A stretch of DNA of 64,000 nucleotides from Pseudovibrio sp. M1P-2-3 (GCF_031501865.1 NZ_JARRCW010000001.1:691001-755000), one strand, 5' to 3'; positions 8,161-17,139 are shown, counted from the first letter of the stretch. Program-made: numbers and translations. Notes: a model not told the origin generated them from the sequence alone.

Positions 8161-9089
8161 AGGCTAAGAACAAATTACAACAGGCACTTGGCGTCTTGGA
8201 AGGTGGCTTCGGCGACATCACAGAGTTGCAACCTGCTGTCCAAAAATACACCTATTGTATGCAGCATGATATGGCGGAGAGGCCATACTTCGAGTTTCCG
8301 GGAATCATGTCGGATTGGTTTGAGGAGCTGGAAAATCAATATGAAGGCGAAGCCTTTCAGGTGATCCATGAAATAGCAATGATCACCTTGATGTGCAAAA
8401 GCCTTGATAAACTACTCAATGCCTCCCGTGATGACACACTTCCTCCTTCTGTTATGGAGGCAGTCGACCAATGGTTTTGTTTCTTGTCCGAGCAAATTGC
8501 AGAAGGGACATATCCACTGGATGTGGAAGGGGACCTTTTTAAAAAGGATATCTCCATCTGTGCCCTGAACATGTGGCCCAGCAATACTATTTGTCATTAT
8601 GAGCAACGTGCTCTCCCGCGGAGTTTTTTGCTCACAAACGGGGGCAGGCAGCTTGTGGAGGGGCTTAAAATGATCGGGGGAGCTCTTCGCTTCAATTATA
8701 AGAATATGTATGAGCTGCATATGGAAGATCGCCGGACCACGCCTGACTTTCTTGAGCCGGGATGGCGGCGGTTTTATCTGGACATGGCAGAGCGGTTGAA
8801 ATACGAACCTCAAATATCTGGAATATTTGCCCAAGGATGGTTCTGGGATCCCTTTGTGATGCAACAGTCCCCAAGAATAACCTATCTAAGGTGCCTTCCA
8901 GAAGAGGGGGGAGCTCTTTTCTTCAAGCTAGGTGAGTGCAATGATCCCGATCATGTGGCCTTGAAAAACAAGAGGCGGCTCCAGCTATTTGAGCAAGGCA
9001 AATATGAGCCAACCAACTACTTAATGGTTTGGCCTCGGGATGATTTGCTAAACTGGGCAAGCAAGCAAACAGCCGAAACCATACATTGA
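8157..9089 (+). CDS. unrecognised 310-residue protein of the ACP/FkbH operon
   Basis: The gene starts with GTG at 8157, overlapping the SDR stop, so it is translationally coupled to that operon. The protein has no signal peptide or membrane helix. It is rich in Trp, Tyr and Phe, and aromatic clusters such as QGWFWDPF (about 222-229) and VWPRDDLLNWA near the end suggest a binding pocket. I do not recognise the family. Position alone suggests it serves the same acyl/glycan pathway, perhaps as a transferase. It ends 46 bp before IS481 copy 1, but its frame looks complete. Confidence 0.72.
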   Translation: MKAKNKLQQALGVLEGGFGDITELQPAVQKYTYCMQHDMAERPYFEFPGIMSDWFEELENQYEGEAFQVIHEIAMITLMCKSLDKLLNASRDDTLPPSVMEAVDQWFCFLSEQIAEGTYPLDVEGDLFKKDISICALNMWPSNTICHYEQRALPRSFLLTNGGRQLVEGLKMIGGALRFNYKNMYELHMEDRRTTPDFLEPGWRRFYLDMAERLKYEPQISGIFAQGWFWDPFVMQQSPRITYLRCLPEEGGALFFKLGECNDPDHVALKNKRRLQLFEQGKYEPTNYLMVWPRDDLLNWASKQTAETIH

Positions 9090-9135
9090 AGAAAACCAAC
9101 GGGCGCGCATACCAATGAATGCAGCATGCGCTAAA

Positions 9136-10182
9136 TGTATAGTCCCGCAAGGAGATGGAATCAGTTTATTATTGACGCCATCTTGTAAGGAGGGGCTATG
9201 GGACAGGTATTGCACGGCAGCGCCACGACTACTCACGCGGTTCGATCGGCCATCCAAAAATCGGATGCGACAATCAAGGAATTAAGCATCCGTTATAACA
9301 TCAACCCTAAAACGGTGATGAAATGGAAGAAACGGACCAGCGTAGAAGATCAACCCATGGGACGGGAAAATCCGCGCTCTACAGTCCTCACTCTGGCTGA
9401 AGAGGCTGCGTGTGTCGCTTTTCGCAAGCACTCTTTGTTACCGCTTGATGACTGCCTTTATGCTCTGCAGGATGAAATCCCGCATCTGAGCCGGTCCTCC
9501 CTTCACCGCTTGTTCCAGCGTCACGGAATCTCGCGTCTTCCAGCTCCAGATAAGGACAAGGTGAAGAAACGTTTCAAAGCTTATCCGATCGGCTATTTTC
9601 ACATCGATATCGCGGAAGTCCGAACTGCAGAAGGCAAACTGTATCTGTTTGTGGCCATTGATCGCACATCTAAATTTACCTTTATGCAGCTGCATGAAAA
9701 AGCGACCAGAAGGATTGCTGGCGACTTTCTACGTAGCCTCATCAAGGTGGTTCCCTATAAAATCCACACCGTTCTGACAGACAACGGCACCCATTTCACC
9801 GATCCCAAAGGCGACAGCTGGAACGCTAAGGACATTACGCATATGCTCGCTACTGGCCAGCCATTTCGCTGCCATGGCTTTGTTCTGGCTTGCGCCCAAA
9901 ACCATATCGATCACCGGCTCACAAAACCAGCTCACCCCTGGACGAATGGCCAGGTCGAACGCATGAACCGCACCCTCAAAGAGGCCACTGTCCGGCGCTA
10001 TTATTATCAGACACACAGCGAACTACGCACTCATCTGGAAACGTTCATACAGGCTTATAACTTTGCCAAGCGCCTCAAGGCTCTCAAAGGACAAACGCCC
10101 TTTGAGTACATCACCAAGCAATGGACAAAAGAGCCGGACAGATTTATGAAACAACCACACCATCTCATCGTGGGACTAAACA
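9136..10182 (+). mobile_element. IS481-family insertion sequence, copy 1
   Basis: This 1047-bp element has 13-bp imperfect terminal inverted repeats (9136-9148 and 10170-10182) that begin TGT and end ACA. Flanking hexamers GCTAAA (9130-9135) and CCTAAA (10183-10188) form a 5-6 bp target duplication with one mismatch. The target core CTAA resembles the NCTAGN preference known for IS481. It differs from copy 2 (26639-27685) at only three inner positions. It sits at the edge of a dispersed palindromic repeat. Confidence 0.93.
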
Positions 10183-10187
10183 CCTAA
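9198..10187 (+). CDS. IS481-family DDE transposase, copy 1
   Basis: This is a 329-residue transposase. It has an N-terminal helix-turn-helix (about 15-45), then an rve-type catalytic core with the first Asp in FHIDIAEV (Asp137), the second in LTDNGTHF and the Glu in GQVERMNR. The start follows AAGGAGGGG. The reading frame runs through the right inverted repeat: the last codon and the TAA stop (10185-10187) lie in the target duplication, not in the element. The gene is full length and probably active. Confidence 0.95.
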   Translation: MGQVLHGSATTTHAVRSAIQKSDATIKELSIRYNINPKTVMKWKKRTSVEDQPMGRENPRSTVLTLAEEAACVAFRKHSLLPLDDCLYALQDEIPHLSRSSLHRLFQRHGISRLPAPDKDKVKKRFKAYPIGYFHIDIAEVRTAEGKLYLFVAIDRTSKFTFMQLHEKATRRIAGDFLRSLIKVVPYKIHTVLTDNGTHFTDPKGDSWNAKDITHMLATGQPFRCHGFVLACAQNHIDHRLTKPAHPWTNGQVERMNRTLKEATVRRYYYQTHSELRTHLETFIQAYNFAKRLKALKGQTPFEYITKQWTKEPDRFMKQPHHLIVGLNT

Positions 10188-10578
10188 AGCAACGAGACTT
10201 TTTATTGAAACACATCGTTGCTCTAAATCTTTGTTTTACGCGTATCTCCGAAAACCGGTATCCACTTTGCGGAGATACGCTGTAATGAAATAGCCACTTT
10301 TCGAAAGGTATTATACCAACCGGCAGTATTGCAAACCTGTTGGTATGTTTGGATCCGGGCTCATTGGTCGCGATGATGGCGGAAAGTTTGGCGAAGTCTG
10401 GTAACCCCTCTTGGGTTATGCTGTGCAAGCGAAGCGCCGATCCGGTATCCAGATCACAAACTATTGGGTTTTACTGGTATTATTTCAAAAATTGGCACGG
10501 TGTTGGTGTTCATTGCGTTCATTTAAACGGGAATGAAATTTGATGAGAGTTTCGTTTCTTGGAAGCACTCCTTAATAC
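10183..10578. other. intergenic region with a family-2 repeat
   Basis: This is 396 bp between IS481 copy 1 and the ChaC gene. The first 100 bp are a dispersed repeat (listed separately). The rest, about 10290-10578, holds no frame with convincing coding character and no terminator. The promoter of the ChaC gene should be near its right end, but I cannot place boxes with confidence. Confidence 0.5.
10184..10288. repeat. dispersed palindromic repeat, family 2, copy a
   Basis: Two hairpin modules follow each other. The first pairs AGCAACGA (start) with TCGTTGCT and has the internal stretch TTTTATTGAAAC. The second carries GCGTATCTCCG, the core AAACCGGTATCCACTTT and a closing CGGAGATACGC. Copies of the same layout occur at 51723-51832 and in part at 35655-35712. 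Repeats of this style are well known between genes in rhizobial genomes. IS481 copy 1 has inserted at its CTAAAG edge. Confidence 0.7.
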
Positions 10579-11325
10579 ATGGAGGCAGGTGTTTTGCCGA
10601 AAAAAAGTGAGGGTGGAAAGCCGGTTGGAAAAGGGACAACCGGAAGCCCGCCTCAAGATATTAACCGTATTACCCGGGAAGGTTTGAAAGACGGTTCTCT
10701 TTTGAAGGCAGCACGTGCGCTGACCGGTCAGAAGTTTCCCTTGGCAACAGATGAGGAACTTCTGGCCTCCTTCCAGAAAGTAATCTCGAAAATTCCAAAG
10801 CAACAAGATATCTGGGTTTTTGGCTACGGCTCCCTAATCTGGAATCCGTCCTTTAAATTTACCGCTCGAAAAGTTGCTGTTTTGCAGAACTGGCACCGGT
10901 CTTTCTGCCTCTCCACATTTGGACGTGGAGCCTCTGATAACCCCGGTGTTATTCTGGGGCTGGATAAGGGAGGCAGCTGCAAAGGGGTGGTGTTTCGAAT
11001 TGATGCCCGACAAATCGAAGAAGAACTTAAGATACTATGGCAGCGGGAAATGATTGTCGGTGCCTACAAGCCGTGCTGGTTACCTCTTGAAGTCGATGGG
11101 GAAGATACAAAAGCTCTGGCCTTTGTCGTTAATCAAGAGCACGGCAGGTATCTGGGAGATATAAGCGAGGAAGAGGTTGCCAAGCGTATCGTCAACGCTC
11201 ATGGACCGCTTGGAAGTTGTCTGGAGTACTTTGAAAATACCTTCTCAAGTTTGAGCAGTTTAGGGCTCCATGACGAGCATCTGGAGGGGGTTAGAAGTAA
11301 GGTAGATGAACTTCTGCAAGGGTAA
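10579..11325 (+). CDS. ChaC-family gamma-glutamylcyclotransferase
   Basis: This is a 248-residue protein. The core begins with the family signature FGYGSLIWNP (about 78-87), which forms the glycine-rich substrate loop. ChaC enzymes cleave the gamma-glutamyl bond of glutathione, giving 5-oxoproline and Cys-Gly. The first 75 residues are a less conserved, basic extension. A TTG at 10594 could be an alternative start. It stands alone between IS481 copy 1 and a convergent hydrolase gene. Confidence 0.88.
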   Translation: MEAGVLPKKSEGGKPVGKGTTGSPPQDINRITREGLKDGSLLKAARALTGQKFPLATDEELLASFQKVISKIPKQQDIWVFGYGSLIWNPSFKFTARKVAVLQNWHRSFCLSTFGRGASDNPGVILGLDKGGSCKGVVFRIDARQIEEELKILWQREMIVGAYKPCWLPLEVDGEDTKALAFVVNQEHGRYLGDISEEEVAKRIVNAHGPLGSCLEYFENTFSSLSSLGLHDEHLEGVRSKVDELLQG

Positions 11326-11384
11326 GGCGGACCTTGATATAAAACAGTGCCATTGAAGAGGTGGGTACAGGTGCCGTTGACCTT

Positions 11385-12098
11385 CTACGTGTCCAGCCAG
11401 TGTTCCAGTGCTGTTGTTGTTGCTTCGGGCTGCTCAAGGGGAACGAAATGCCCCGTATTGTTGATGATCACCAGAGTTGCATGCGGAAATGCAGTTGCCA
11501 TCCTCCTGTGAACCTCCAGAGAAAACACCATACTGTCATCACCGCCGATAATGGTTGTCGGGCACTTGATATTTGCCAGTTTTTCGCCATTTCTTTGATA
11601 ATTCATCAGCGCTTTCATGTGCCGGATTGCTATCAAGGGGCCTATCTCAAGCGCCATATCCATGTAGGTTTGTTTGATAGCAGGGTCTATGGTTGGCTCC
11701 GCTTTAAAGTAGATTGCAAAGGCACCTTTCACATAACCCAGAAAATTACCGCGGTTTATCCTGTCTATACCAACCTTCCAGCGCTCGCGGATCCCCGCGG
11801 GAATACGCAGGCCTGTTGTTTCAATAAGGGCAAGCCGTTCAACCCGCTCTGGAGCTTGCAATGCAATCTCCATTGCAGCCTGACCTCCCATTGAAAAACC
11901 GCAGAGACTAAATTTTGGAGGAGCTTGATCAAGAACGCCCCGCGCCATTTCCTCAATGCTGTGGTACGGCGTTAGATCAGGAACCGTGATCTGCGCCCGG
12001 TCTTCCAATGCTTTTACCTGCGGCGAAAAAACTCTTGCATCACACAGCAATCCGGGAAGAAAGACTAGATTATCCTGCATATCAATAGGCAACTTCAT
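11385..12098 (-). CDS. alpha/beta hydrolase
   Basis: This is a 237-residue alpha/beta-hydrolase-fold protein. The nucleophile elbow is GFSMGG (Ser near residue 68), an oxyanion-hole motif sits at LPGLLCD (residues 14-20), and the catalytic His is in TGHFVPLEQP near the C-terminus. There is no signal peptide, so it is cytoplasmic. The family includes esterases, lactonases and C-C hydrolases, and the substrate cannot be told from sequence. It is a single gene convergent with ChaC. Confidence 0.87.
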   Translation of the reverse strand: MKLPIDMQDNLVFLPGLLCDARVFSPQVKALEDRAQITVPDLTPYHSIEEMARGVLDQAPPKFSLCGFSMGGQAAMEIALQAPERVERLALIETTGLRIPAGIRERWKVGIDRINRGNFLGYVKGAFAIYFKAEPTIDPAIKQTYMDMALEIGPLIAIRHMKALMNYQRNGEKLANIKCPTTIIGGDDSMVFSLEVHRRMATAFPHATLVIINNTGHFVPLEQPEATTTALEHWLDT

Positions 12099-12484
12099 AG
12101 TTGGAGTGCATCGTTATTGCGGCTTTGATCTTTTAATCTCAGTATCCGAGCACCTCTGTTATAGGACGAAGCAACCTACAGAGTTCTTACTTTGGTGTGC
12201 CTATCTGTACGCCGAAGCATGATAGCGCTTAATTTTTCCTTTATCGATATACTAGAGGGGACACAGGCTAAAACTTAGCCGGGTCAAATAAACTCAAAGA
12301 TACAAGGGATGCACCTCCCCAAACGGTCATGCATCCTTGTTTGTGAGCAGGACTAGCCGTTGGTAAGAGTAGAAAGACTGTGCCAAGCGCAATGATAGGA
12401 GGTGCAGACATCATCGCTTTTTATATAGTGCTCGGCCAAGTCCAAAGCCTCCACCGAAGGTGAAGGTGTGTTTTTCTTATAAAA
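12099..12484. other. intergenic region, no gene seen
   Basis: This stretch between the hydrolase start and the ychF terminator has no open frame that looks coding and no RNA gene that I recognise. It should contain the promoter of the hydrolase at its left side. Confidence 0.5.
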
Positions 12485-12507
12485 AATCCCCGCACAAGGC
12501 GGGGATT
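12478..12507 (-). terminator. rho-independent terminator of the rplY-pth-ychF operon
   Basis: On the minus strand a 9-bp stem AATCCCCGC/GCGGGGATT (12485-12507) is followed by a run of U. It lies 25 bp after the ychF stop and ends the operon. Confidence 0.88.
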
Positions 12508-12532
12508 AGAACTGATAGGGTAGGGTTGGAGA

Positions 12533-13633
12533 TCAGGTGTTGAACTTGAACATCAGCACGTCGCCGTCCTGAACAACGTATTCCTTGCCTTCATCGCGGG
12601 CCTTGCCTTGCTCTTTGGCAGGAACTTCGCCGCCAAGGGTGACGTAGTCTTCATAGGCAATGGTCTGGGCGCGGATGAAGCCACGCTCGAAATCCGTATG
12701 AATGACACCGGCAGCCTGTGGCGCCTTGGTGCCTTTTTCAATAGTCCAGGCACGGGTTTCTTTCGGGCCGGCAGTGAAGTAGGTGATCAGGCCAAGCAGG
12801 TTATAGCCAGCACGGATCAAACGATCGAGGCCGGGCTCTTCCAGCCCCATGCTGTCCATGTATTCCGCAGCTTCCTCATCGTCCAGCTGTGCAATTTCCG
12901 CTTCAATGGCTGCGGAAATGATGACAACGGCAGCACCTTCCGCCTTTGCCTTCTCGACAACTTTTGCAGAAAGCGAGTTGCCTTCCGCAACAGACTCTTC
13001 TTCCACGTTACAAACGTAAAGAACAGGCTTAGAGGTCAGCAGGTTGAGAGAACGCATCTGACGCTCTTCGTCCGCATCAGCCAGTTCCACTGTGCGGGCA
13101 GGCTTGCCCTCTTGCAGAGCTTTGAGAGCCGCTTCCATGATTGGCAGCTGGGCTTTAGCTTCCTTGTCGCCAGAGCGGGCTTTCTTTTCCAGCGGCGAAA
13201 TACGCTTTTCAAGGCTCTCCATATCGGAGACCATCAGCTCGGTTTCTACCGTGTCCGCATCGGCGATGGGGTCGATCGTGCCTTCAACGTGGGTGATGTC
13301 GTCGTCTTCAAAACAACGCAGAACATGTGCAATCGCATCCACTTCGCGAATGTTTGCAAGGAACTGGTTGCCAAGGCCTTCGCCTTTGGACGCGCCGCGC
13401 ACAAGGCCGGCAATGTCCACGAAGGTCAACCGTGTCGGGATGATTTCCTTGGAACCTGCAATTTTTGCTAATTCTACCTGCCGCGGATCTGGAACAGCCA
13501 CTTCGCCGGTGTTGGGCTCAATGGTGCAGAACGGATAGTTCGCCGCTTGTGCTGCCGCTGTTTTGGTCAGCGCGTTGAACAGGGTTGATTTGCCAACGTT
13601 GGGAAGGCCAACGATACCACACTGGAAACCCAT
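12533..13633 (-). CDS. ychF: redox-regulated ribosome-associated ATPase YchF (Obg family)
   Basis: This 366-residue protein has the Obg-like P-loop GLPNVGKSTL (residues 8-17), a central coiled-coil insert and a C-terminal TGS domain. YchF binds ribosomes, hydrolyses ATP rather than GTP and affects translation and oxidative stress resistance. The length matches the family. It directly abuts the pth stop, and pth-ychF is a common bacterial pair. Transcription ends at the strong hairpin at 12485-12507. Confidence 0.97.
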   Translation of the reverse strand: MGFQCGIVGLPNVGKSTLFNALTKTAAAQAANYPFCTIEPNTGEVAVPDPRQVELAKIAGSKEIIPTRLTFVDIAGLVRGASKGEGLGNQFLANIREVDAIAHVLRCFEDDDITHVEGTIDPIADADTVETELMVSDMESLEKRISPLEKKARSGDKEAKAQLPIMEAALKALQEGKPARTVELADADEERQMRSLNLLTSKPVLYVCNVEEESVAEGNSLSAKVVEKAKAEGAAVVIISAAIEAEIAQLDDEEAAEYMDSMGLEEPGLDRLIRAGYNLLGLITYFTAGPKETRAWTIEKGTKAPQAAGVIHTDFERGFIRAQTIAYEDYVTLGGEVPAKEQGKARDEGKEYVVQDGDVLMFKFNT

Positions 13634-14395
13634 TTAGTCTTGTCCTTTTGATCCGAACAGTCGCTCCAGCCCTGAGGCGAGCGGTCCTTTTTTAGTCTCT
13701 GGTTGGAGAGCTGGCGCACTCTGTTTCTTAGTGGGAGCCGCGCTGGCATCTTTTTGTTTCACAGCCGTCTTTTCGTCTGCGGCTTTGCGAGATGATTCTT
13801 TTTTGTAGGGCTTGCTTTGTGTTTGGGGGCGCGTTGCCAGTGTCACCTTGTTGGCAAACTGGTTGTCGTGTCCCTTGGCAAGCAGGGCAGCGTTATCTGC
13901 AACCGCTTCCAGAAGCGGCTCAAGCCACTCGTGGTCAACTTTTGGAAAATCCCCAAGCACCCACTGGTGCACGCGGTCCTTATGGCCAGGATGACTGATG
14001 CCAAGACGAACGCGCCGGTAGTTTTCCGAAATGTGAGCCGTGAGAGAGCGAAGCCCGTTATGGCCACCGTGTCCGCCACCGGTTTTCATACGGAACCGTC
14101 CGGCAGGCAGGTCCAGCTCGTCGTACAAAACAACCACATCTTCGGGGGAGATTTTATAAAACCGCATGGCTTCGCCAGCAGCCCGGCCCGACTCATTCAT
14201 AAAAGTCGTTGGCTTCATAAGAAGGATTTTCTCGCCATCCAGCGTTCCTTCGGAAGTCAATGCCTGAAAGCGCGAACGCCATGGAGAAAAGGAGCCATGG
14301 CGGCGATGAATTTCATCTGCCGCCATAAAGCCGATATTGTGTCTGTTTCTCTCATATTTTGGGCCCGGATTTCCAAGGCCGATGAACAGCTTCAT
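13634..14395 (-). CDS. pth: peptidyl-tRNA hydrolase with long basic C-terminal tail
   Basis: This enzyme recycles peptidyl-tRNA released from stalled ribosomes. The N-terminal signature GLGNPGPKY and the catalytic His in RHNIGF (about residue 20) are intact, as is the [11 protein letters not shown] motif (about 107-117). The protein is 253 residues, about 55-60 longer than E. coli Pth. The extra tail (about 195-253) is Lys/Ala/Ser/Pro-rich and probably disordered. Similar tails occur in related alphaproteobacteria. The gene lies 30 bp after rplY and immediately before ychF. Confidence 0.96.
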   Translation of the reverse strand: MKLFIGLGNPGPKYERNRHNIGFMAADEIHRRHGSFSPWRSRFQALTSEGTLDGEKILLMKPTTFMNESGRAAGEAMRFYKISPEDVVVLYDELDLPAGRFRMKTGGGHGGHNGLRSLTAHISENYRRVRLGISHPGHKDRVHQWVLGDFPKVDHEWLEPLLEAVADNAALLAKGHDNQFANKVTLATRPQTQSKPYKKESSRKAADEKTAVKQKDASAAPTKKQSAPALQPETKKGPLASGLERLFGSKGQD

Positions 14396-14425
14396 AGTTG
14401 AAACCCCAACCCTTAAAAGAGAAAA

Positions 14426-15046
14426 TTACTCAGCGCTTGCTTCGCCTTCACCTTCAGCGTCTGCGTCGGCTTCTTTCAGGCCGGCAGGAGCTGCAATGGT
14501 GGAGATTGTGAAGTCACGGTCAGTGATTGTTGGCGCACAGCCCTTTGGCAGCTCAACAGCAGAAATGTGCTGGGAAGAACCAAGGTTTGCTTCGCCAAGA
14601 TCGATGATCAGAGCTTCTGGAATTGCGTTCGCAGGAACAGTCATTTCAACAGTGTGACGTACAACGTTCACAACACCGCCGCGCTTGAGGCCCGGAGAAG
14701 TTTCTTCGTTGATGAACTTCACAGGAATATCTACTGTCAAAGTTGCGTCCGCAGAAATGCGCAGGAAATCGATGTGCATCACGGTGTCTTTAACAGGATG
14801 CAGCTGGAAGTCTTTCGCGATTACGGAGATCTTGTCGCCGTCCAGATCAACTGTACCAGTGTGGGAAAGGAAACCGCCCTTATGCAGGGTCATGGTTGTT
14901 TCTTTCACTGGCAGATCGATGGAAACTGCTGCTTTTTTGTCGCCGTAGATGACTGCAGGAACAAGACCTGCACGACGAGATGCACGCGCGGCCCCCTTGC
15001 CAACACGTTCACGCACCGTTGCTTTCAGCTCATAGCTGTTTGCCAT
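14426..15046 (-). CDS. rplY: 50S ribosomal protein L25/general stress protein Ctc
   Basis: This 206-residue two-domain L25 protein binds 5S rRNA through its N-terminal barrel. The start MANSYELKATVRERVGKGAARASRR is typical of the family. The second domain (about 95-185) is the Ctc/TL5 extension, and the tail is Glu/Ala-rich. It is the first gene of the rplY-pth-ychF operon, which is a standard order. A GGAG site lies just ahead of the ATG. Confidence 0.97.
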   Translation of the reverse strand: MANSYELKATVRERVGKGAARASRRAGLVPAVIYGDKKAAVSIDLPVKETTMTLHKGGFLSHTGTVDLDGDKISVIAKDFQLHPVKDTVMHIDFLRISADATLTVDIPVKFINEETSPGLKRGGVVNVVRHTVEMTVPANAIPEALIIDLGEANLGSSQHISAVELPKGCAPTITDRDFTISTIAAPAGLKEADADAEGEGEASAE

Positions 15047-15326
15047 GGTGGTTTCTCCTTAATAAAACTATAAAAGAGGCCGCAGGAGCAAAGGAAAACC
15101 TAACTCTACAACGGCCAGCGATGTGCGCCTCCTCCAAGGGTGTCGACGCAGCCGGATTGCTATAGCTGATAGCACTTGAAAGCGCAAGAGAAACTCATTT
15201 TCTATAAAGGGCGGGATTACGGGAGAGCTGCAAAACCCCTTTGTTAAAAACTAGAGGAACGATTTGTTCCAAATTTTAAGCGAGTTGGATTACTCTACAA
15301 CTCAAATGGTGAACTGAGGGGGAATT
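15047..15326. other. divergent intergenic region upstream of rplY and the TauE-type gene
   Basis: These 280 bp separate two divergent genes and must hold both promoters. A small inverted repeat GGAAC-gattt-GTTCC (15256-15270) lies about 55 bp before the TauE-type start and could be an operator. No coding frame is evident. Confidence 0.4.
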
Positions 15327-16151
15327 ATGGCCCATGTAGGCTATTGGGATCTGTTTACGTTGGCTGCTGCGCTGCTGACAACAGGCGTTATTGCCGGGCT
15401 GGTCGCCGGATTGCTGGGAGTTGGGGGCGGCATTGTTATTGTGCCAGTCCTCTATTTTATGTTTGACCTGATCGGTGTTGCACCGAATGTCAATATGCAC
15501 TGCGCAGTGGGGACGTCCTTGGCGACTATTCTTGCAACAGGTACGTCCTCTTCGTATTCCCACGTCAAGCGGGGCGGGGTGGATGGCCCGCTACTGCGCC
15601 AGTGGGGGCTGCCCATTGTTATCGGGGTTTTATCGGGCTCTGTCCTCGCGGGGCTTGTCAGCGGGCAAGTCTTGATCGGGGTGTTTGGCGTCATCGTGCT
15701 TGTTGTTGCGGTAAATATGGCCTTCAAAAACAAACGCTCATCCCTTGCCGACCAGTTGCCGGGAACGCCGTGGCGGCAGATTATCGGTTTCTTTATCGGT
15801 GGGTTCTCGGTGATGATGGGTATTGGCGGCGGCACACTGGGCGTACCAACCCTGACCCTTTTCAACTACCCCATTCGCCGTGCCGTCGGTACATCCGCCG
15901 TCATTGGCCTGATCATTGCGGTTCCGGGAACATTGGCTGCCATTTACTTCGGCTGGGGGGAGGCTGGAAGGCCGCCGTATTCATTGGGCTATGTAAATGT
16001 GATTGGCTTTTTGCTGATTATACCAGCCTCGGTTCTGCTTGCACCGGTTGGTGCAAAGTTAGCCCACACCATCAAGCCCCAATTGCTTGACCGCCTGTTT
16101 GCGCTCTTCCTGCTGATAACCGGCTTGAAGATGCTTTCGGATGTCTTATGA
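15327..16151 (+). CDS. TauE/SafE-family sulfite/anion exporter
   Basis: This is a 274-residue membrane protein with about eight helices. The two family repeats are visible through the glycine motifs GLLGVGGGIVIVP (about 32-44) and MGIGGGTLGVPTL (about 166-178). TauE/SafE proteins export sulfite, sulfoacetate or related organic anions. No sulfur-metabolism gene is adjacent, so the substrate is unknown. The gene is monocistronic and ends at a terminator shared with prs. Confidence 0.9.
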   Translation: MAHVGYWDLFTLAAALLTTGVIAGLVAGLLGVGGGIVIVPVLYFMFDLIGVAPNVNMHCAVGTSLATILATGTSSSYSHVKRGGVDGPLLRQWGLPIVIGVLSGSVLAGLVSGQVLIGVFGVIVLVVAVNMAFKNKRSSLADQLPGTPWRQIIGFFIGGFSVMMGIGGGTLGVPTLTLFNYPIRRAVGTSAVIGLIIAVPGTLAAIYFGWGEAGRPPYSLGYVNVIGFLLIIPASVLLAPVGAKLAHTIKPQLLDRLFALFLLITGLKMLSDVL

Positions 16152-16157
16152 GGCAAC

Positions 16158-16192
16158 AAAAAAGGCAGGCCGTTTAAGCCTGCCTTTTTAAG
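16158..16192. terminator. bidirectional rho-independent terminator
   Basis: The inverted repeat AAAAAAGGCAGGC / GCCTGCCTTTTTT with a 7-base loop lies between the convergent TauE-type gene and prs. It has A and U runs on both sides and should stop transcription from both directions. Confidence 0.9.
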
Positions 16193-16206
16193 AAAATCTC
16201 TCAAGC

Positions 16207-17139
16207 TCAGTCGAAGAGGCTGGAAACAGACTTTTCCTGCGCAGTCCGGTTAATCGCCTCGCCCATGAGCGGCGCGATGGAGATTGTGCGGATGTTTGGA
16301 GCCGCCTCTACTGCCGCTGTCGGTTCAATGGAGCTTGTGATCACCAGCTCTTTCAGCTTGGAAGCTGAAACGCGGGCAACTGCACCGCCCGAAAGAACAC
16401 CGTGGGTGATGTAGGCCGTCACGGATTTTGCCCCCTTCGCCAGAAGGGCATCAGCCGCATTGCATAAAGTGCCACCGGAATCCACAATGTCATCCACAAG
16501 GATACAGTCATAGCCTTCAACATCGCCGATGATGTTCATGACCTCTGATTCCCCGGGCTTGTCGCGGCGCTTGTCAACGATGGACAACGGCGCGTCAATG
16601 CGTTTTGCGATGGCCCGTGCCCGAACAACACCGCCAACATCAGGGGAGACCACCATCACATTGTCGGTTGCGTAACGCTCTTTGATATCACGTGTCATAA
16701 CCGGTGCAGCATAAAGGTTATCTGTTGGGATATCGAAGAAGCCCTGAATTTGACCTGCATGCAGGTCCAGTGTCAGAACGCGGTCCGCACCAGCATGGGT
16801 GACAAGATTGGCCACAAGCTTTGCCGAGATGGGTGTTCTTGGCCCCGCCTTACGGTCCTGTCTGGCATAACCGAAGTAAGGGATCACTGCCGTGATGCGC
16901 TTTGCAGAAGAACGGCGCAATGCATCAATGATGATCAGCAGTTCCATCAGGTGGTCGTTTGCCGGATAACTGGTGGATTGCACAATGAAAACGTCTTCAC
17001 CGCGAACGTTTTCCTGTATTTCTACGTAAATTTCCTGATCTGCAAAGCGGCGTACCTGACATTTTGCCAGTGGTACATCAAGATACTTTGAGACTTCTTC
17101 AGCCAACGCGCGATTTGAGTTACCCGCGACGATTTTCAT
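16207..17139 (-). CDS. prs: ribose-phosphate pyrophosphokinase
   Basis: This enzyme makes PRPP from ribose 5-phosphate and ATP for nucleotide, His and Trp synthesis. The PRPP loop is [13 protein letters not shown], and [15 protein letters not shown] and [10 protein letters not shown] are intact. I place the start at 17139 (MKIVAGNSN), giving 310 residues, the usual length. A frame extending to 17187 would add an unconserved leader. It is the last gene of the lgt...prs run and ends at a bidirectional terminator. Confidence 0.97.
   Translation of the reverse strand: MKIVAGNSNRALAEEVSKYLDVPLAKCQVRRFADQEIYVEIQENVRGEDVFIVQSTSYPANDHLMELLIIIDALRRSSAKRITAVIPYFGYARQDRKAGPRTPISAKLVANLVTHAGADRVLTLDLHAGQIQGFFDIPTDNLYAAPVMTRDIKERYATDNVMVVSPDVGGVVRARAIAKRIDAPLSIVDKRRDKPGESEVMNIIGDVEGYDCILVDDIVDSGGTLCNAADALLAKGAKSVTAYITHGVLSGGAVARVSASKLKELVITSSIEPTAAVEAAPNIRTISIAPLMGEAINRTAQEKSVSSLFD

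Noticed and set aside
12608-13471. Long plus-strand open frame (287 codons) opposite ychF
   Set aside because: It is the antisense shadow of ychF; the protein has no family pattern.
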